NCBI RefSeq assembly: GCF_002086155.1 | Contig: NZ_MVHE01000004.1 | Span: 124,001 to 188,000 of the forward strand | Reading direction: 5' to 3' | Length of the DNA stretch: 64,000 nt | From: Mycobacterium angelicum | Lineage (GTDB): Bacteria > Actinomycetota > Actinomycetes > Mycobacteriales > Mycobacteriaceae | Shown: in pieces, positions 52,445 to 60,385 of the stretch | Position numbering within the stretch: the stretch's first letter is position 1 | How the letters are laid out: the number at the start of each line of letters is the position of its first letter | The notes under the pieces: generated by a model | Database searches by the model: none | What the model was told of the DNA's origin: nothing | The model's input: only the letters and a program-made list of their open reading frames with translations | Position numbers and translations under genes: made by a program

Positions 52445-53596
52445 ATGCGGGAAACAGTCATCGTCGGGGCCGTGCGCACCGCGGTAGGCAAGCGCAACGG
52501 GGGATTGTCCGGAATGCATGCCGCCGACCTGTCCGCAGTCGTCCTCAACGAACTGCTGGAACGCACCGGCATCAATCCCGAACTCGTCGACGACGTGATC
52601 TGGGGGTGCGTTTCCCAGGTCGGCGACCAGTCCAGCAACATCGGCCGCTACGCGGTGCTTGCTGCAGGCTGGCCGGAAAGCATCCCGGGCAGCACGGTGA
52701 ACCGGGCGTGCGGCTCCAGCCAGCAGGCTCTCGATTTCGCGGTGCAAGCGGTGATGTCGGGCCAGCAGGACATCGTGGTGGCCGGCGGCGTGGAGGTCAT
52801 GAGCCGCGTGCCGCTGGGTGCGGCCAGGGCGACCGGCATGCCGTATGGGCCGAAAGTTCTTGCTCGCTACGGTGATTTCTCGTTCAACCAGGGGCTCTCG
52901 GCGGAGATGATCGCCAAGAAGTGGGGGTTGTCCCGCAGCCGGCTTGACGAGTACTCCGCCCTGTCCCATGAGCGGGCCGCCGCGGCGCAGGACCGCGGGG
53001 CATTCATCGAGCAGATCGTCCCGGTGTTCCCCGATGAGGGATCCGCGATCGTGAACGCCGACGAAGGGGTGCGCCGCGGGACGACCGTGGAAAAACTGGC
53101 GGGGCTGAAGCCCGCCTTTGTCGACGACGGCGTCATCCACGCCGGCAATTCCTCGCAGATCTCCGACGGCGCCGCCGCTCTGTTGGTCACCACCTCGGCG
53201 ATGGCGCTCGAGCTCGGGCTGACGCCGATCGTGCGCTACCGGGCGGGTGCGGTGACCGGTGCGGATCCGGTGCTCATGCTCACCGGTCCCATTCCGGCGA
53301 CCGAGAAGGTGCTGCGCAAATCCGGCGTTGCGCTGGACGAGATCGGCGTCTTCGAGGTGAACGAGGCCTTCGCGCCGGTGCCGCTGGCGTGGCTGGCCGA
53401 AACGGGCGCCGATCCGGGCCGGACTAATCCGCTGGGCGGCGCGATCGCGCTGGGTCACCCGTTGGGCGCATCCGGTGCCGTATTGATGACGCGCATGGTG
53501 CATCACATGCGCGACAACGGGATTCGATACGGACTGCAGACCATGTGTGAGGGCGGCGGGACCGCCAACGCGACCCTCGTCGAACTCGTGGCTTAA
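52445..53596 (+). CDS. Thiolase (acetyl-CoA acetyltransferase family)
   Basis: A 383-residue thiolase with all catalytic blocks: Cys89 in NRACGSSQQ, NEAFAPVPLAW, GHPLGASGAV with the catalytic His, and CEGGGTANA with the second Cys. It cleaves a 3-ketoacyl-CoA, releasing acetyl-CoA or propionyl-CoA. It resembles FadA5/FadA6-type degradative thiolases. ATG 52445 follows GGAGCGGATCA. A TetR gene comes next, so the enzyme may be under its control or under that of a regulator upstream. Confidence 0.9.
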   Translation: MRETVIVGAVRTAVGKRNGGLSGMHAADLSAVVLNELLERTGINPELVDDVIWGCVSQVGDQSSNIGRYAVLAAGWPESIPGSTVNRACGSSQQALDFAVQAVMSGQQDIVVAGGVEVMSRVPLGAARATGMPYGPKVLARYGDFSFNQGLSAEMIAKKWGLSRSRLDEYSALSHERAAAAQDRGAFIEQIVPVFPDEGSAIVNADEGVRRGTTVEKLAGLKPAFVDDGVIHAGNSSQISDGAAALLVTTSAMALELGLTPIVRYRAGAVTGADPVLMLTGPIPATEKVLRKSGVALDEIGVFEVNEAFAPVPLAWLAETGADPGRTNPLGGAIALGHPLGASGAVLMTRMVHHMRDNGIRYGLQTMCEGGGTANATLVELVA

Positions 53597-53635
53597 CGAA
53601 TACCTGTCAGGCCCCTTGTCAGGGCCGTGCCAACC

Positions 53636-53659
53636 AACCTACTGTGTGTTCAGTAGGTT
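53636..53659. promoter_or_regulatory. Palindromic operator AACCTACTG-N6-CAGTAGGTT
   Basis: Perfect 9-base arms around six bases, 23 bases before the GTG of the TetR gene. Such dyads placed next to TetR genes are usually autoregulatory operators. It differs in sequence from the GAGAATA palindromes, so this regulator is a separate switch. Confidence 0.7.
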
Positions 53660-53681
53660 TTGCGAGACGCGAAGGAGTGCA

Positions 53682-54284
53682 GTGCCCGACGCACGGCCGT
53701 ACGACACGCTGCTGGCCAAGGGGGAGGACCGTAAGCAGCGGATCCTCGCGGTCGCGCAGCGGCTGTTGTCGCGCAACGGCTGGCGCAACACCACGCTGGC
53801 CCAGATCGCCGGGGAAGCCGGCGTCAGTCCCGCGGGACTGCTGCACCACTTCGAATCCAAGGAGCAGCTGCTGCACGCCGTGCTGGACGCCCGCGACCTG
53901 GACGACGACACCCACTCCGACCGCGGCGGCGATCTGATCGGCGAGATCGCCCAGGTCGCCGATCGCTTCAGCCGGGCACCCGAACTGGTGGGCACGTTCA
54001 CCGTGCTGCTGGTCGAGAACATCCATCCCGATGCTCCGCTGCATGACCGCCTGGTCGCGCGGCAGCGGGATGCGACCGACATCGTCGCCGAGGGCATCCG
54101 TCGCGGCCAGGCGGCCGGCCGCTACCGCGCCGATATAGACCCCGCCGTCAAGGCGACCGAAATTCTCGCCTTCATCCACGGAATGGAAATGACATGGTTG
54201 CTCGATCCATCGATACCGCTGGCCGAGGTGTTCAAGGAGTACGCCGAAGCTCTGGCACGCGACTTTTCCCCGCCCAAGACCTAG
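53682..54284 (+). CDS. TetR-family transcriptional regulator
   Basis: A 200-residue TetR protein with the helix-turn-helix blocks ILAVAQRLLSRNGWRNTTLA and GLLHHFESKEQLLHAV. GTG 53682 follows GAAGGAG (53671-53677). A perfect palindrome lies just upstream. It probably represses itself and perhaps the gene downstream at 54293. Ligand unknown. Confidence 0.87.
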   Translation: MPDARPYDTLLAKGEDRKQRILAVAQRLLSRNGWRNTTLAQIAGEAGVSPAGLLHHFESKEQLLHAVLDARDLDDDTHSDRGGDLIGEIAQVADRFSRAPELVGTFTVLLVENIHPDAPLHDRLVARQRDATDIVAEGIRRGQAAGRYRADIDPAVKATEILAFIHGMEMTWLLDPSIPLAEVFKEYAEALARDFSPPKT

Positions 54285-54292
54285 AACAGGAC

Positions 54293-54808
54293 TTGAGGTA
54301 CCGCCTCGATGTGGTCACGGCCAGCGTGGTCGACGTGGTGAAGTTCGCCGGCGGGTGGCTCTTCGACCGGGCGATGGCGGGATGGGACGTGACGGTGGTT
54401 ATCGCCGCGCACAACGGCGTTCACTCCGATGAGCGACCGCTGCACATCCTCGGACTCCAGACGCTCGGCCTCGAAGAGGCCTTGGCAGCGGTGGGTACCC
54501 GCCCGCGGCCACAGGCCCTGGCTGCCGCGGCCGATCTGCTCGGCTGCGACCCGCGGGTACGACGTGGAGTGCTGCAGGCGCTGGCGCAGGGCGTCACCGA
54601 AGTCACGCTGTGGGGCCAGACGTGGCCGGCGGAGCTGGACGACAGCATTGGCCTGGTACAGCACCGATTGAGCACGGCCGCAAGGACATTCAAAGCCAAG
54701 GCGCTGGCCGCCGCGGCGTTGCCGACGGCTTCGGTGGATGCGGCCGAAAGGTTCCGTAGCGGTCTGATGGCCTGCCCGTCGGTCGCGGCCGACCTGTTGC
54801 CGGCTTGA
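54293..54808 (+). CDS. Conserved hypothetical protein
   Basis: A 171-residue protein of unknown function, Ala/Leu/Val-rich and mostly helical in outlook. FAGGWLFDRAMAGWDVTVV at the front and LGLEEALAAVGTRPRPQALA in the middle are the most structured blocks; it has no transmembrane segment or known catalytic motif. The start is uncertain: TTG 54293 and GTG 54311 are candidates. It follows the TetR gene by nine bases, suggesting co-expression. Confidence 0.6.
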   Translation: MRYRLDVVTASVVDVVKFAGGWLFDRAMAGWDVTVVIAAHNGVHSDERPLHILGLQTLGLEEALAAVGTRPRPQALAAAADLLGCDPRVRRGVLQALAQGVTEVTLWGQTWPAELDDSIGLVQHRLSTAARTFKAKALAAAALPTASVDAAERFRSGLMACPSVAADLLPA

Positions 54809-54867
54809 TGCGGGGCCGGGCCCACGTTGCGGTTCGCCACGTGCTGTGGAAACCTGATACTCATCTG

Positions 54868-54884
54868 TGAGAGGCTGATTCTCG
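54868..54884. promoter_or_regulatory. 17-bp palindrome, site E (P450/ferredoxin)
   Basis: TGAGAGGCTGATTCTCG keeps both outer half-sites of the family (TGAGA and TTCTCG with 17-base total length), with a different centre. It lies 28-44 bases before the P450 start. A second imperfect dyad, ATTCTC-GCTAGTT-GAGATT, overlaps it on the right. Confidence 0.55.
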
Positions 54885-54911
54885 CTAGTTGAGATTCGAA
54901 TGGAGCTTGGG

Positions 54912-56186
54912 ATGGTGAACGACTTCACCGAGATGGATTTCTTCCGCGACGCCCGGCTGGTCGACAATCCATACCCCTACTACGAGGCCCTTCGCCAGCA
55001 GTGTCCGGTCACCAAAGAAGGCCACTACGGCGTCACCATGGTGACCGGCTGGGAAGAAGCGGTCGGCGTCTTGAACGACGCCGAGACCTTCTCCTCATGC
55101 ATCTCGGTGACCGGACCGTTTCCCGGTTTTCCGGTACCGCTCGACGGGGACGACGTGACGAAGCTCATCGAGCAGCACCGCGACGAACTGCCGTTCAGCG
55201 ACCAGCTGCCCACGCTCGATCCGCCCACCCACACCAACCACCGCGCTCTGCTGATGCGGCTGATCACCCCGAAGCGCCTCAAGGAGAACGAGGACGCGAT
55301 GTGGGTGCTCGCCGACCGGGTGCTCGACGAGTTCCTGGCCCCGGGCGAGGGCGAATTCATCAAGGGCTTTGCCAGCCCCTTCACCCTGCTGGTGATCGCG
55401 GATCTGTTGGGTGTGCCGGAGGAGGACCGCGGCACCTTCGTCAAGAACATCCGGCAGCACTCCGGTGGCGGCGTCGGGGGCACGGGTAAAGAATCGTTGG
55501 CGCACAACCCATTAGAGTTCCTCTACGGCACTTTCTCTGATTACATTCGGGACCGCCGCCGCGAACCACGCGAGGACGTGCTGACCGGCCTGGCGACCGC
55601 GACCTTCCCCGACGGTTCCATTCCCGAAGTCGAAGACGTGGCCCGGGTAGCGTGCAACGTCTTCTCGGCGGGCCAGGAGACCACCGTGCGGCTGCTGGGC
55701 GCTGCCTTGCAGACCATCGGTGAGCGTCCCGACATTCAGCAGCAATTGCGTAAGGACCGCAGCCTGATCCCGAACTTCATCGAGGAGGCACTGCGCACCG
55801 AGAGCCCCGTCAAGGGCGACTTCCGGTTGTCACGGGTGCCCACAAGCGTTGGCGGAGTTGACCTTCCGGCGGGCACCACGGTGATGGTGCTGCAGGCGGC
55901 CGCCAATAGGGATCCGCGCCGATTCGACGACCCCACCACCTTCGATCCCGCGCGCAAGAATGCCCGCCAACATCTTTCGTTCGGGCGGGGGATTCACAGC
56001 TGCCCGGGTGCCCCGCTGGCCCGGGCCGAAACCCGGGTGGCCCTGGAGCGGCTGCTGGACCGGACGTCGGACATCAGCATCAGCGAGCGTGCGCATGGGC
56101 CGGCGAATGACCGCCGCTACCAATATGTTCCGACCTATATCCTGCGTGGCCTGACCGAGCTGCACTTGGAGTTCAGTCCGGCATGA
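54912..56186 (+). CDS. Cytochrome P450
   Basis: A 424-residue P450. The I-helix motif is SAGQETTVR (Gln where acidic residue is common), ExxR is in EEALR, and the heme loop is FGRGIHSCPG with Cys364. ATG 54912 follows GGAG at 54902; ATG 54900 is the alternative. The ferredoxin gene overlaps its stop by four bases, so the two form an electron-transfer pair. Site E upstream ties it to the palindrome regulon. Confidence 0.9.
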   Translation: MVNDFTEMDFFRDARLVDNPYPYYEALRQQCPVTKEGHYGVTMVTGWEEAVGVLNDAETFSSCISVTGPFPGFPVPLDGDDVTKLIEQHRDELPFSDQLPTLDPPTHTNHRALLMRLITPKRLKENEDAMWVLADRVLDEFLAPGEGEFIKGFASPFTLLVIADLLGVPEEDRGTFVKNIRQHSGGGVGGTGKESLAHNPLEFLYGTFSDYIRDRRREPREDVLTGLATATFPDGSIPEVEDVARVACNVFSAGQETTVRLLGAALQTIGERPDIQQQLRKDRSLIPNFIEEALRTESPVKGDFRLSRVPTSVGGVDLPAGTTVMVLQAAANRDPRRFDDPTTFDPARKNARQHLSFGRGIHSCPGAPLARAETRVALERLLDRTSDISISERAHGPANDRRYQYVPTYILRGLTELHLEFSPA

Positions 56187-56371
56187 AGGTTCGGGTCGAC
56201 GACGGGACGTGCCGTGGCCACGGCATGTGCCTGACACTGTGTCCGGAAGTCTTCAGCCTGACCGACGACGGCTACTCGGTGGCGATAACCTCCGATGTGC
56301 CAACGGAATTCGAGGCCGCCACTCGGGAGGCCATCGAGTGTTGTCCGGAACAGGCGATTAGCGAGCGCTGA
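56183..56371 (+). CDS. 3Fe-4S-type ferredoxin, P450 partner
   Basis: A 62-residue ferredoxin with CRGHGMC near residue 10, LCPEVF and CCPEQAI near the end, the classic CxxHxxC pattern of P450 redox partners. It overlaps the P450 stop by four bases (ATGA). It almost certainly reduces that P450. Confidence 0.9.
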   Translation: MKVRVDDGTCRGHGMCLTLCPEVFSLTDDGYSVAITSDVPTEFEAATREAIECCPEQAISER

Positions 56372-56411
56372 CCGATCATACCGCCACGTTCACAAGGGAA
56401 TTGGTGGTCGG

Positions 56412-58259
56412 CTAAGGCGGAAGGGCTGGTACCGGGGTCTTGGGCACCGTTGGGTAGGGGGCCGGCGCCGGATACGGGTTGCGCGGATAGGGCGTGGTCG
56501 GGTACGTCGGGTAGGTCGTGGTCGGGTACGCCGGATACGTCGTCGTCGTCGGGTACGGCGTTGTCGTCGGATACGTCGTTGTCGGGTACGTCGTCGTCGG
56601 CGGATAGGTCGTAGTCGTCGGATACGTGGTGGTCACCGGCGGCTGTGTGGTCGCGACCGGGCTCGGCGGCGCGGTCGTGCTTGGTTCGACGCTAGGCGAC
56701 GTCACGGTGACAGTGGCCGGTGGTGGGGGTGGGGGTGGCTCGAATCGGGACGACTCGACCGGCGGGGTGATGTCGCGGAAGTTGTCCGTCGGCTTGCGGG
56801 GCGTGGCGGCGACCAACCGCACCACCAAGATCGCGCCTACCAGAAGTGCTGCCGCCCCCAGCCCGGTTATGCCGAGAAGCACCGGGGAGCGTTTGTACCA
56901 ACGCGCCCGTCTGGGCGCGGTGTCCGCGGGGTCAGGCGGTGGGGTTGCCGCGACGGGGCGGGCTTCGGCCGCTGCGTGCTCGCGGCCGTCATAGTCGCCC
57001 CCGACGGGGGCTATCGGCGCCTCATCGCCGGCGGCCTCCTGCGACCAGGCCAGGGCGCGGTAGGTCGCCGATTGGTCACCGTCGGCAACCGATTCCCCCG
57101 CGGCGGCAGCGACGGCCCCGACGGCCCATGCCGACGGGGCCATCTCGGTGGCGGCCACGACTTCGGTAGGGGCAGCGGCCTCGTCGCCGACACCGATTGC
57201 CGGGTCGCTGACGGCGATGGCCGGCGGCGCCGCGCCGGCGGAAGAACGCAGTTGCGCCAGCACGGCGGCGCCGATGGCCGCGCTCAATTTCGGTTGGGCG
57301 GTGGTGACGATCGGTGCGTGCAGCCGCTCCGACAGCCGGCCGGTGATCAGTGGGATGTTGGCCCCGCCGCCGACCGTCGCGATCGCCGCCAGCTTGTCGG
57401 CGGGAATTCGGTTGCGGTGCAACACCTCTTCGACGCAGCTGATGAATCGTTGCAACGGCTCGGAGATGAGATCCTCCAACTCGCCACGAGTCAATCGCGA
57501 GTCCTCGCCGATGCCCGGAAGGTCGGCGGAGATGACGGTCACCGTGGCCGCCGACAATTGTTCTTTGGCGCTGCGGCATTGGGAGAGCCGGCGGCCCACC
57601 GGTGTCAGTGGTGCGGTGCCAGCGCCCTCGGCGTCGGCACGTGCCGCCAGGCGCCGCAGGATCATCTGGTCGATCTGGTTGCCCGAGAAGTCTGGGTAGC
57701 GCAACGTCGGGGCGAGTTGACGGAAGTTCGATGCCGCATCGGTCAAGGTGACGCTGCTACCACTGGCGCCGAAGTCGCACAGGACGACGATGCCGTCACT
57801 GGGAAAGCCGGGTTTGGCGTACAGCGCCGCCAGTGCGGCTGTGGTGTCGCGAATGAATGTGGGCGGCGCACCGTCGATCCCAAGAGCGGGATAGCCCCGC
57901 AACGCCCCCCGCAGCATGGCGACCTGGTGTTCGTTCCAGTGCGCGGGGACCGCGATGGCGACCGGCGCCCCATGGCCGATAGTGCTCGCCATCGCGTGCA
58001 GCGCAGCTGCGGCAAGCGCGTCGGCGGCGTGGGTCGATCCGTCGGCCGCTATCAACGGTTCTGAGTCGCCGACCCGCTCGACGAATCCACTCAGCAACAG
58101 GCCCGGCTCGTTGAGATTGGGATTCTCGTCGGCGTCGCCCACTTCGGGCGTGCGGTGGCCGAACAATGTCAACACCGAGCGGCGGGTCACCGGCGCGCTA
58201 CTGGTACGGGCGGCCACTAGGTTCGCCACCCCGATCGACAAACCGAGCGGGTCGTTCAT
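56412..58259 (-). CDS. Hsp70-like protein with membrane anchor and Thr/Tyr/Pro-rich tail
   Basis: A 615-residue protein. The first about 360 residues are a divergent Hsp70 ATPase domain: DPLGLSIGVANLVA at the start, LCDFGASGSSVTLTD (phosphate loop 2 region) and TVGGGANIPLITGRL (nucleotide-binding). A spacer leads to one transmembrane segment (LLGITGLGAAALLVGAILVV), then Pro runs and a tail of TTTYP/TTYPT repeats on the outer side. It lacks the Hsp70 substrate-binding domain. ATG 58259 follows AAGGAGGGG. Similar anchored Hsp70-like proteins occur in mycobacteria; function unknown. Confidence 0.83.
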   Translation of the reverse strand: MNDPLGLSIGVANLVAARTSSAPVTRRSVLTLFGHRTPEVGDADENPNLNEPGLLLSGFVERVGDSEPLIAADGSTHAADALAAAALHAMASTIGHGAPVAIAVPAHWNEHQVAMLRGALRGYPALGIDGAPPTFIRDTTAALAALYAKPGFPSDGIVVLCDFGASGSSVTLTDAASNFRQLAPTLRYPDFSGNQIDQMILRRLAARADAEGAGTAPLTPVGRRLSQCRSAKEQLSAATVTVISADLPGIGEDSRLTRGELEDLISEPLQRFISCVEEVLHRNRIPADKLAAIATVGGGANIPLITGRLSERLHAPIVTTAQPKLSAAIGAAVLAQLRSSAGAAPPAIAVSDPAIGVGDEAAAPTEVVAATEMAPSAWAVGAVAAAAGESVADGDQSATYRALAWSQEAAGDEAPIAPVGGDYDGREHAAAEARPVAATPPPDPADTAPRRARWYKRSPVLLGITGLGAAALLVGAILVVRLVAATPRKPTDNFRDITPPVESSRFEPPPPPPPATVTVTSPSVEPSTTAPPSPVATTQPPVTTTYPTTTTYPPTTTYPTTTYPTTTPYPTTTTYPAYPTTTYPTYPTTPYPRNPYPAPAPYPTVPKTPVPALPP

Positions 58260-58417
58260 CTCCCCCCTCCTTCGGATTCTGACCCGACCCCTCACTTCAC
58301 CGTAGCCGCTGTCGGCGCGGCAGCCTGCGGGCAGAAATCTGCGTCAGCGTCAGGGATCGACGCTACGGGCAGGAATCAAACGTGTCCCGGAGCGGGCGAA
58401 TTCGCGAGTTGTCGGGT

Positions 58418-60118
58418 TCAGCCCGGCAGGCCGTCGAGGCCGCCGGCGCCGGCGGCGCCCTGTTGGCCGGAGTTGCCGACGGTGCCGTCCGGGCCTGACG
58501 CGTCGCCGAATCCGCCGCTGCCGCCCAGACCGGGCGTCCCGCCTGCGCCGCCGCCGGCCCCGGTTCCGCCGCCGCCGGCGACGCCGGAGTGGCTGCCGTA
58601 AATCAGTCCGCCGGATCCGCCCGCGCCGCCATTGCCGCCGCTGCCGCCCGCGCCGCCTGCACCGCCGTCGCCGCCGGTGCCGCCGTTACCACCGGCGCCG
58701 CCGTTTTCGTCTGCCTGGGCGCCGCCCGCGCCGCCGCCGCCGCCCTTACCGCCATTGCCACCGGTATCGCCGGCGCCGCCCATACCGGCGTCCCCGCCGA
58801 TACCACCACCGCCGCCGTCGCCGAAGAGCAACCCGCCGCGGCCTCCGGCGCCGCCGGCGCCGCCATTGCCGCCATTGCCGCCAGGGGCACCCGTTCCGCC
58901 GGTCCCGCCCGCGCCGCCGGCGCCACCGATCGCATCGGATTGCGGGTCGGCGGCGCCGCCTTTACCGCCGGTGCCGCCGGTAGCGCCGGTGCCCCCGGTA
59001 CCGCCGGGTCCGCCGGTGCCGCCGACGTTGCCGCCGTCACCGCCGTTGCCGCCGTTGCCGCCAGCAGCACCGGCCCCGCCGGTACCGCCAGCACCACCCG
59101 CACCACCGACGGTGATCGTGTTATTGCCCCCCACGCCGTCACCGCCCTGGCCACCGTTGCCGCCCGTGGCACCGAAACCTCCGTTACCTCCCGAGCCACC
59201 GTTGCCGCCCGCTACGGCGCCGATTCCGCTGCCGTCCTGGCCGGTTCCGCCGATTCCGCCGTTGCCACCGGCCTGACCAACGCCGTTGGTGCTGACACCG
59301 TTGGAGCCAGACCCGCCGGGGCCGCCGGTGCCGGTGGAGTTGGGCAGGCCCGGGGCTCCGCTCTGCGCCGGACTTCCCTGGTTGGGGAGGGGGCCGGGGT
59401 TGACGCCGTCGGCGCCCTGGGCGCCCAGGCCGCCACTGCCGCCGGCGCCGCCGTGGCCCCACAGGCCGGCCGAGCCGCCGTTGCCGCCCATGCCGCCGTT
59501 ACCGCCCGCGACGGTCGCGTTCCCGCCGCTTCCGCCAGCGCCGCCGCTGCCATAGAAAAAGCCGCCGTTGCCGCCGCGACCACCCGACGCGCCGGACGTA
59601 CCGGCCCCGCCGCGGCCGCCGTTGCCGAACAGTCCCGCGTCACCGCCGCTGCCACCGCCGGGGTGCGCACCCCCACCGCTGCCGCCGTTGCCGCCGTTGC
59701 CGAACAACAGCCCCCCGGCCCCGCCGTTTGCGCCGGTGCCGGGCGCTCCATCGGTCCCATTGCCGATCAGCGGGCGTCCAAGCACCGCTTCGGTGGGGGC
59801 ATTGATCAGATTCAGGAGTTGCTGCATGGGCGAGGCATTGGTGGCCTCCGCGCCGGCATAGGCAGCACTGCCGGCGCTCAGCGCGCGGACGAATTGGTCA
59901 TGGAACGTCGCCATTTGAGCGCTGACCGCCTGGTAGGCGTGCCCGTACTGGCCGAACGTCGTCGCGATCGCCGCCGAGACATCGTCGGCCGCGGCCGCCA
60001 CCACTCCCGTCGTTCGCGCCGCGGCGGCAGCATTCCCGGCGCTGATCGCGGCGCCGATGCTTTCCAAATCCGTTGCGGTCGTGGTTAACAAGTCCGGCGT
60101 GGCGATGACAAACGGCAT
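58418..60118 (-). CDS. PE_PGRS family protein
   Basis: A 566-residue PE_PGRS protein. The N-terminal PE domain (about 1-95) has MPFVIATPDLLTTTATDLES with YAGAEATN near its end, then a linker with LLNLINAPTEAVLGRPLIGNG, a block shared by PE_PGRS proteins. From about residue 120 it is a long Gly-Gly-Ala/Gly-Gly-x repeat. PE_PGRS proteins are exported by type VII systems to the cell surface. Such genes occur only in slow growers of the M. tuberculosis/marinum/kansasii kind. Confidence 0.95.
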   Translation of the reverse strand: MPFVIATPDLLTTTATDLESIGAAISAGNAAAAARTTGVVAAAADDVSAAIATTFGQYGHAYQAVSAQMATFHDQFVRALSAGSAAYAGAEATNASPMQQLLNLINAPTEAVLGRPLIGNGTDGAPGTGANGGAGGLLFGNGGNGGSGGGAHPGGGSGGDAGLFGNGGRGGAGTSGASGGRGGNGGFFYGSGGAGGSGGNATVAGGNGGMGGNGGSAGLWGHGGAGGSGGLGAQGADGVNPGPLPNQGSPAQSGAPGLPNSTGTGGPGGSGSNGVSTNGVGQAGGNGGIGGTGQDGSGIGAVAGGNGGSGGNGGFGATGGNGGQGGDGVGGNNTITVGGAGGAGGTGGAGAAGGNGGNGGDGGNVGGTGGPGGTGGTGATGGTGGKGGAADPQSDAIGGAGGAGGTGGTGAPGGNGGNGGAGGAGGRGGLLFGDGGGGGIGGDAGMGGAGDTGGNGGKGGGGGAGGAQADENGGAGGNGGTGGDGGAGGAGGSGGNGGAGGSGGLIYGSHSGVAGGGGTGAGGGAGGTPGLGGSGGFGDASGPDGTVGNSGQQGAAGAGGLDGLPG

Positions 60119-60193
60119 GGATGGCTCCTCCGATCGTGGGGCGAAGCCGATCGTATCGCCGTACCCGGGGCGTGATCCGGGTTTTCGGAGTCG

Positions 60194-60385
60194 CTACTCC
60201 TGAATCGAGATGGCCTGGCGTGGACACTGCCGGACCGCGTCGCGCACCAGCTCTTCGTTCTCCGGCGCGACCTCGGGCTGCAGGATGGTGAGCATGTCGT
60301 CGTCGCCGAGTTGAAACACCGCAGGGACGATGCCCATGCACACGCCATTGCTCTCGCAGAGGTCCCAGTCCACATCAACTTTCAT
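60194..60385 (-). CDS. 3Fe-4S-type ferredoxin, P450 partner
   Basis: A 63-residue ferredoxin with CESNGVC near residue 10 and QCPRQAI at the end. The position usually held by His between the first two cysteines is Asn. It overlaps the stop of the upstream P450 by four bases (ATGA) and should reduce that P450. Confidence 0.88.
   Translation of the reverse strand: MKVDVDWDLCESNGVCMGIVPAVFQLGDDDMLTILQPEVAPENEELVRDAVRQCPRQAISIQE

Noticed and set aside
53610..53626. GGCCC/GGGCC mini-hairpin after the thiolase as a terminator
   Set aside because: The stem is five bases with an unpaired base and no T-tract; too weak to list.
56295..58064. Plus-strand frame of 589 codons, Arg/Gly-rich
   Set aside because: Antisense to the Hsp70-like gene, with biased composition and no family match.
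58589..60088. Long plus-strand frame (499 codons) rich in Ala/Thr/Val
   Set aside because: It is the antisense shadow of the PE_PGRS repeat; GC-rich repeats keep other frames open and no known domain is present.
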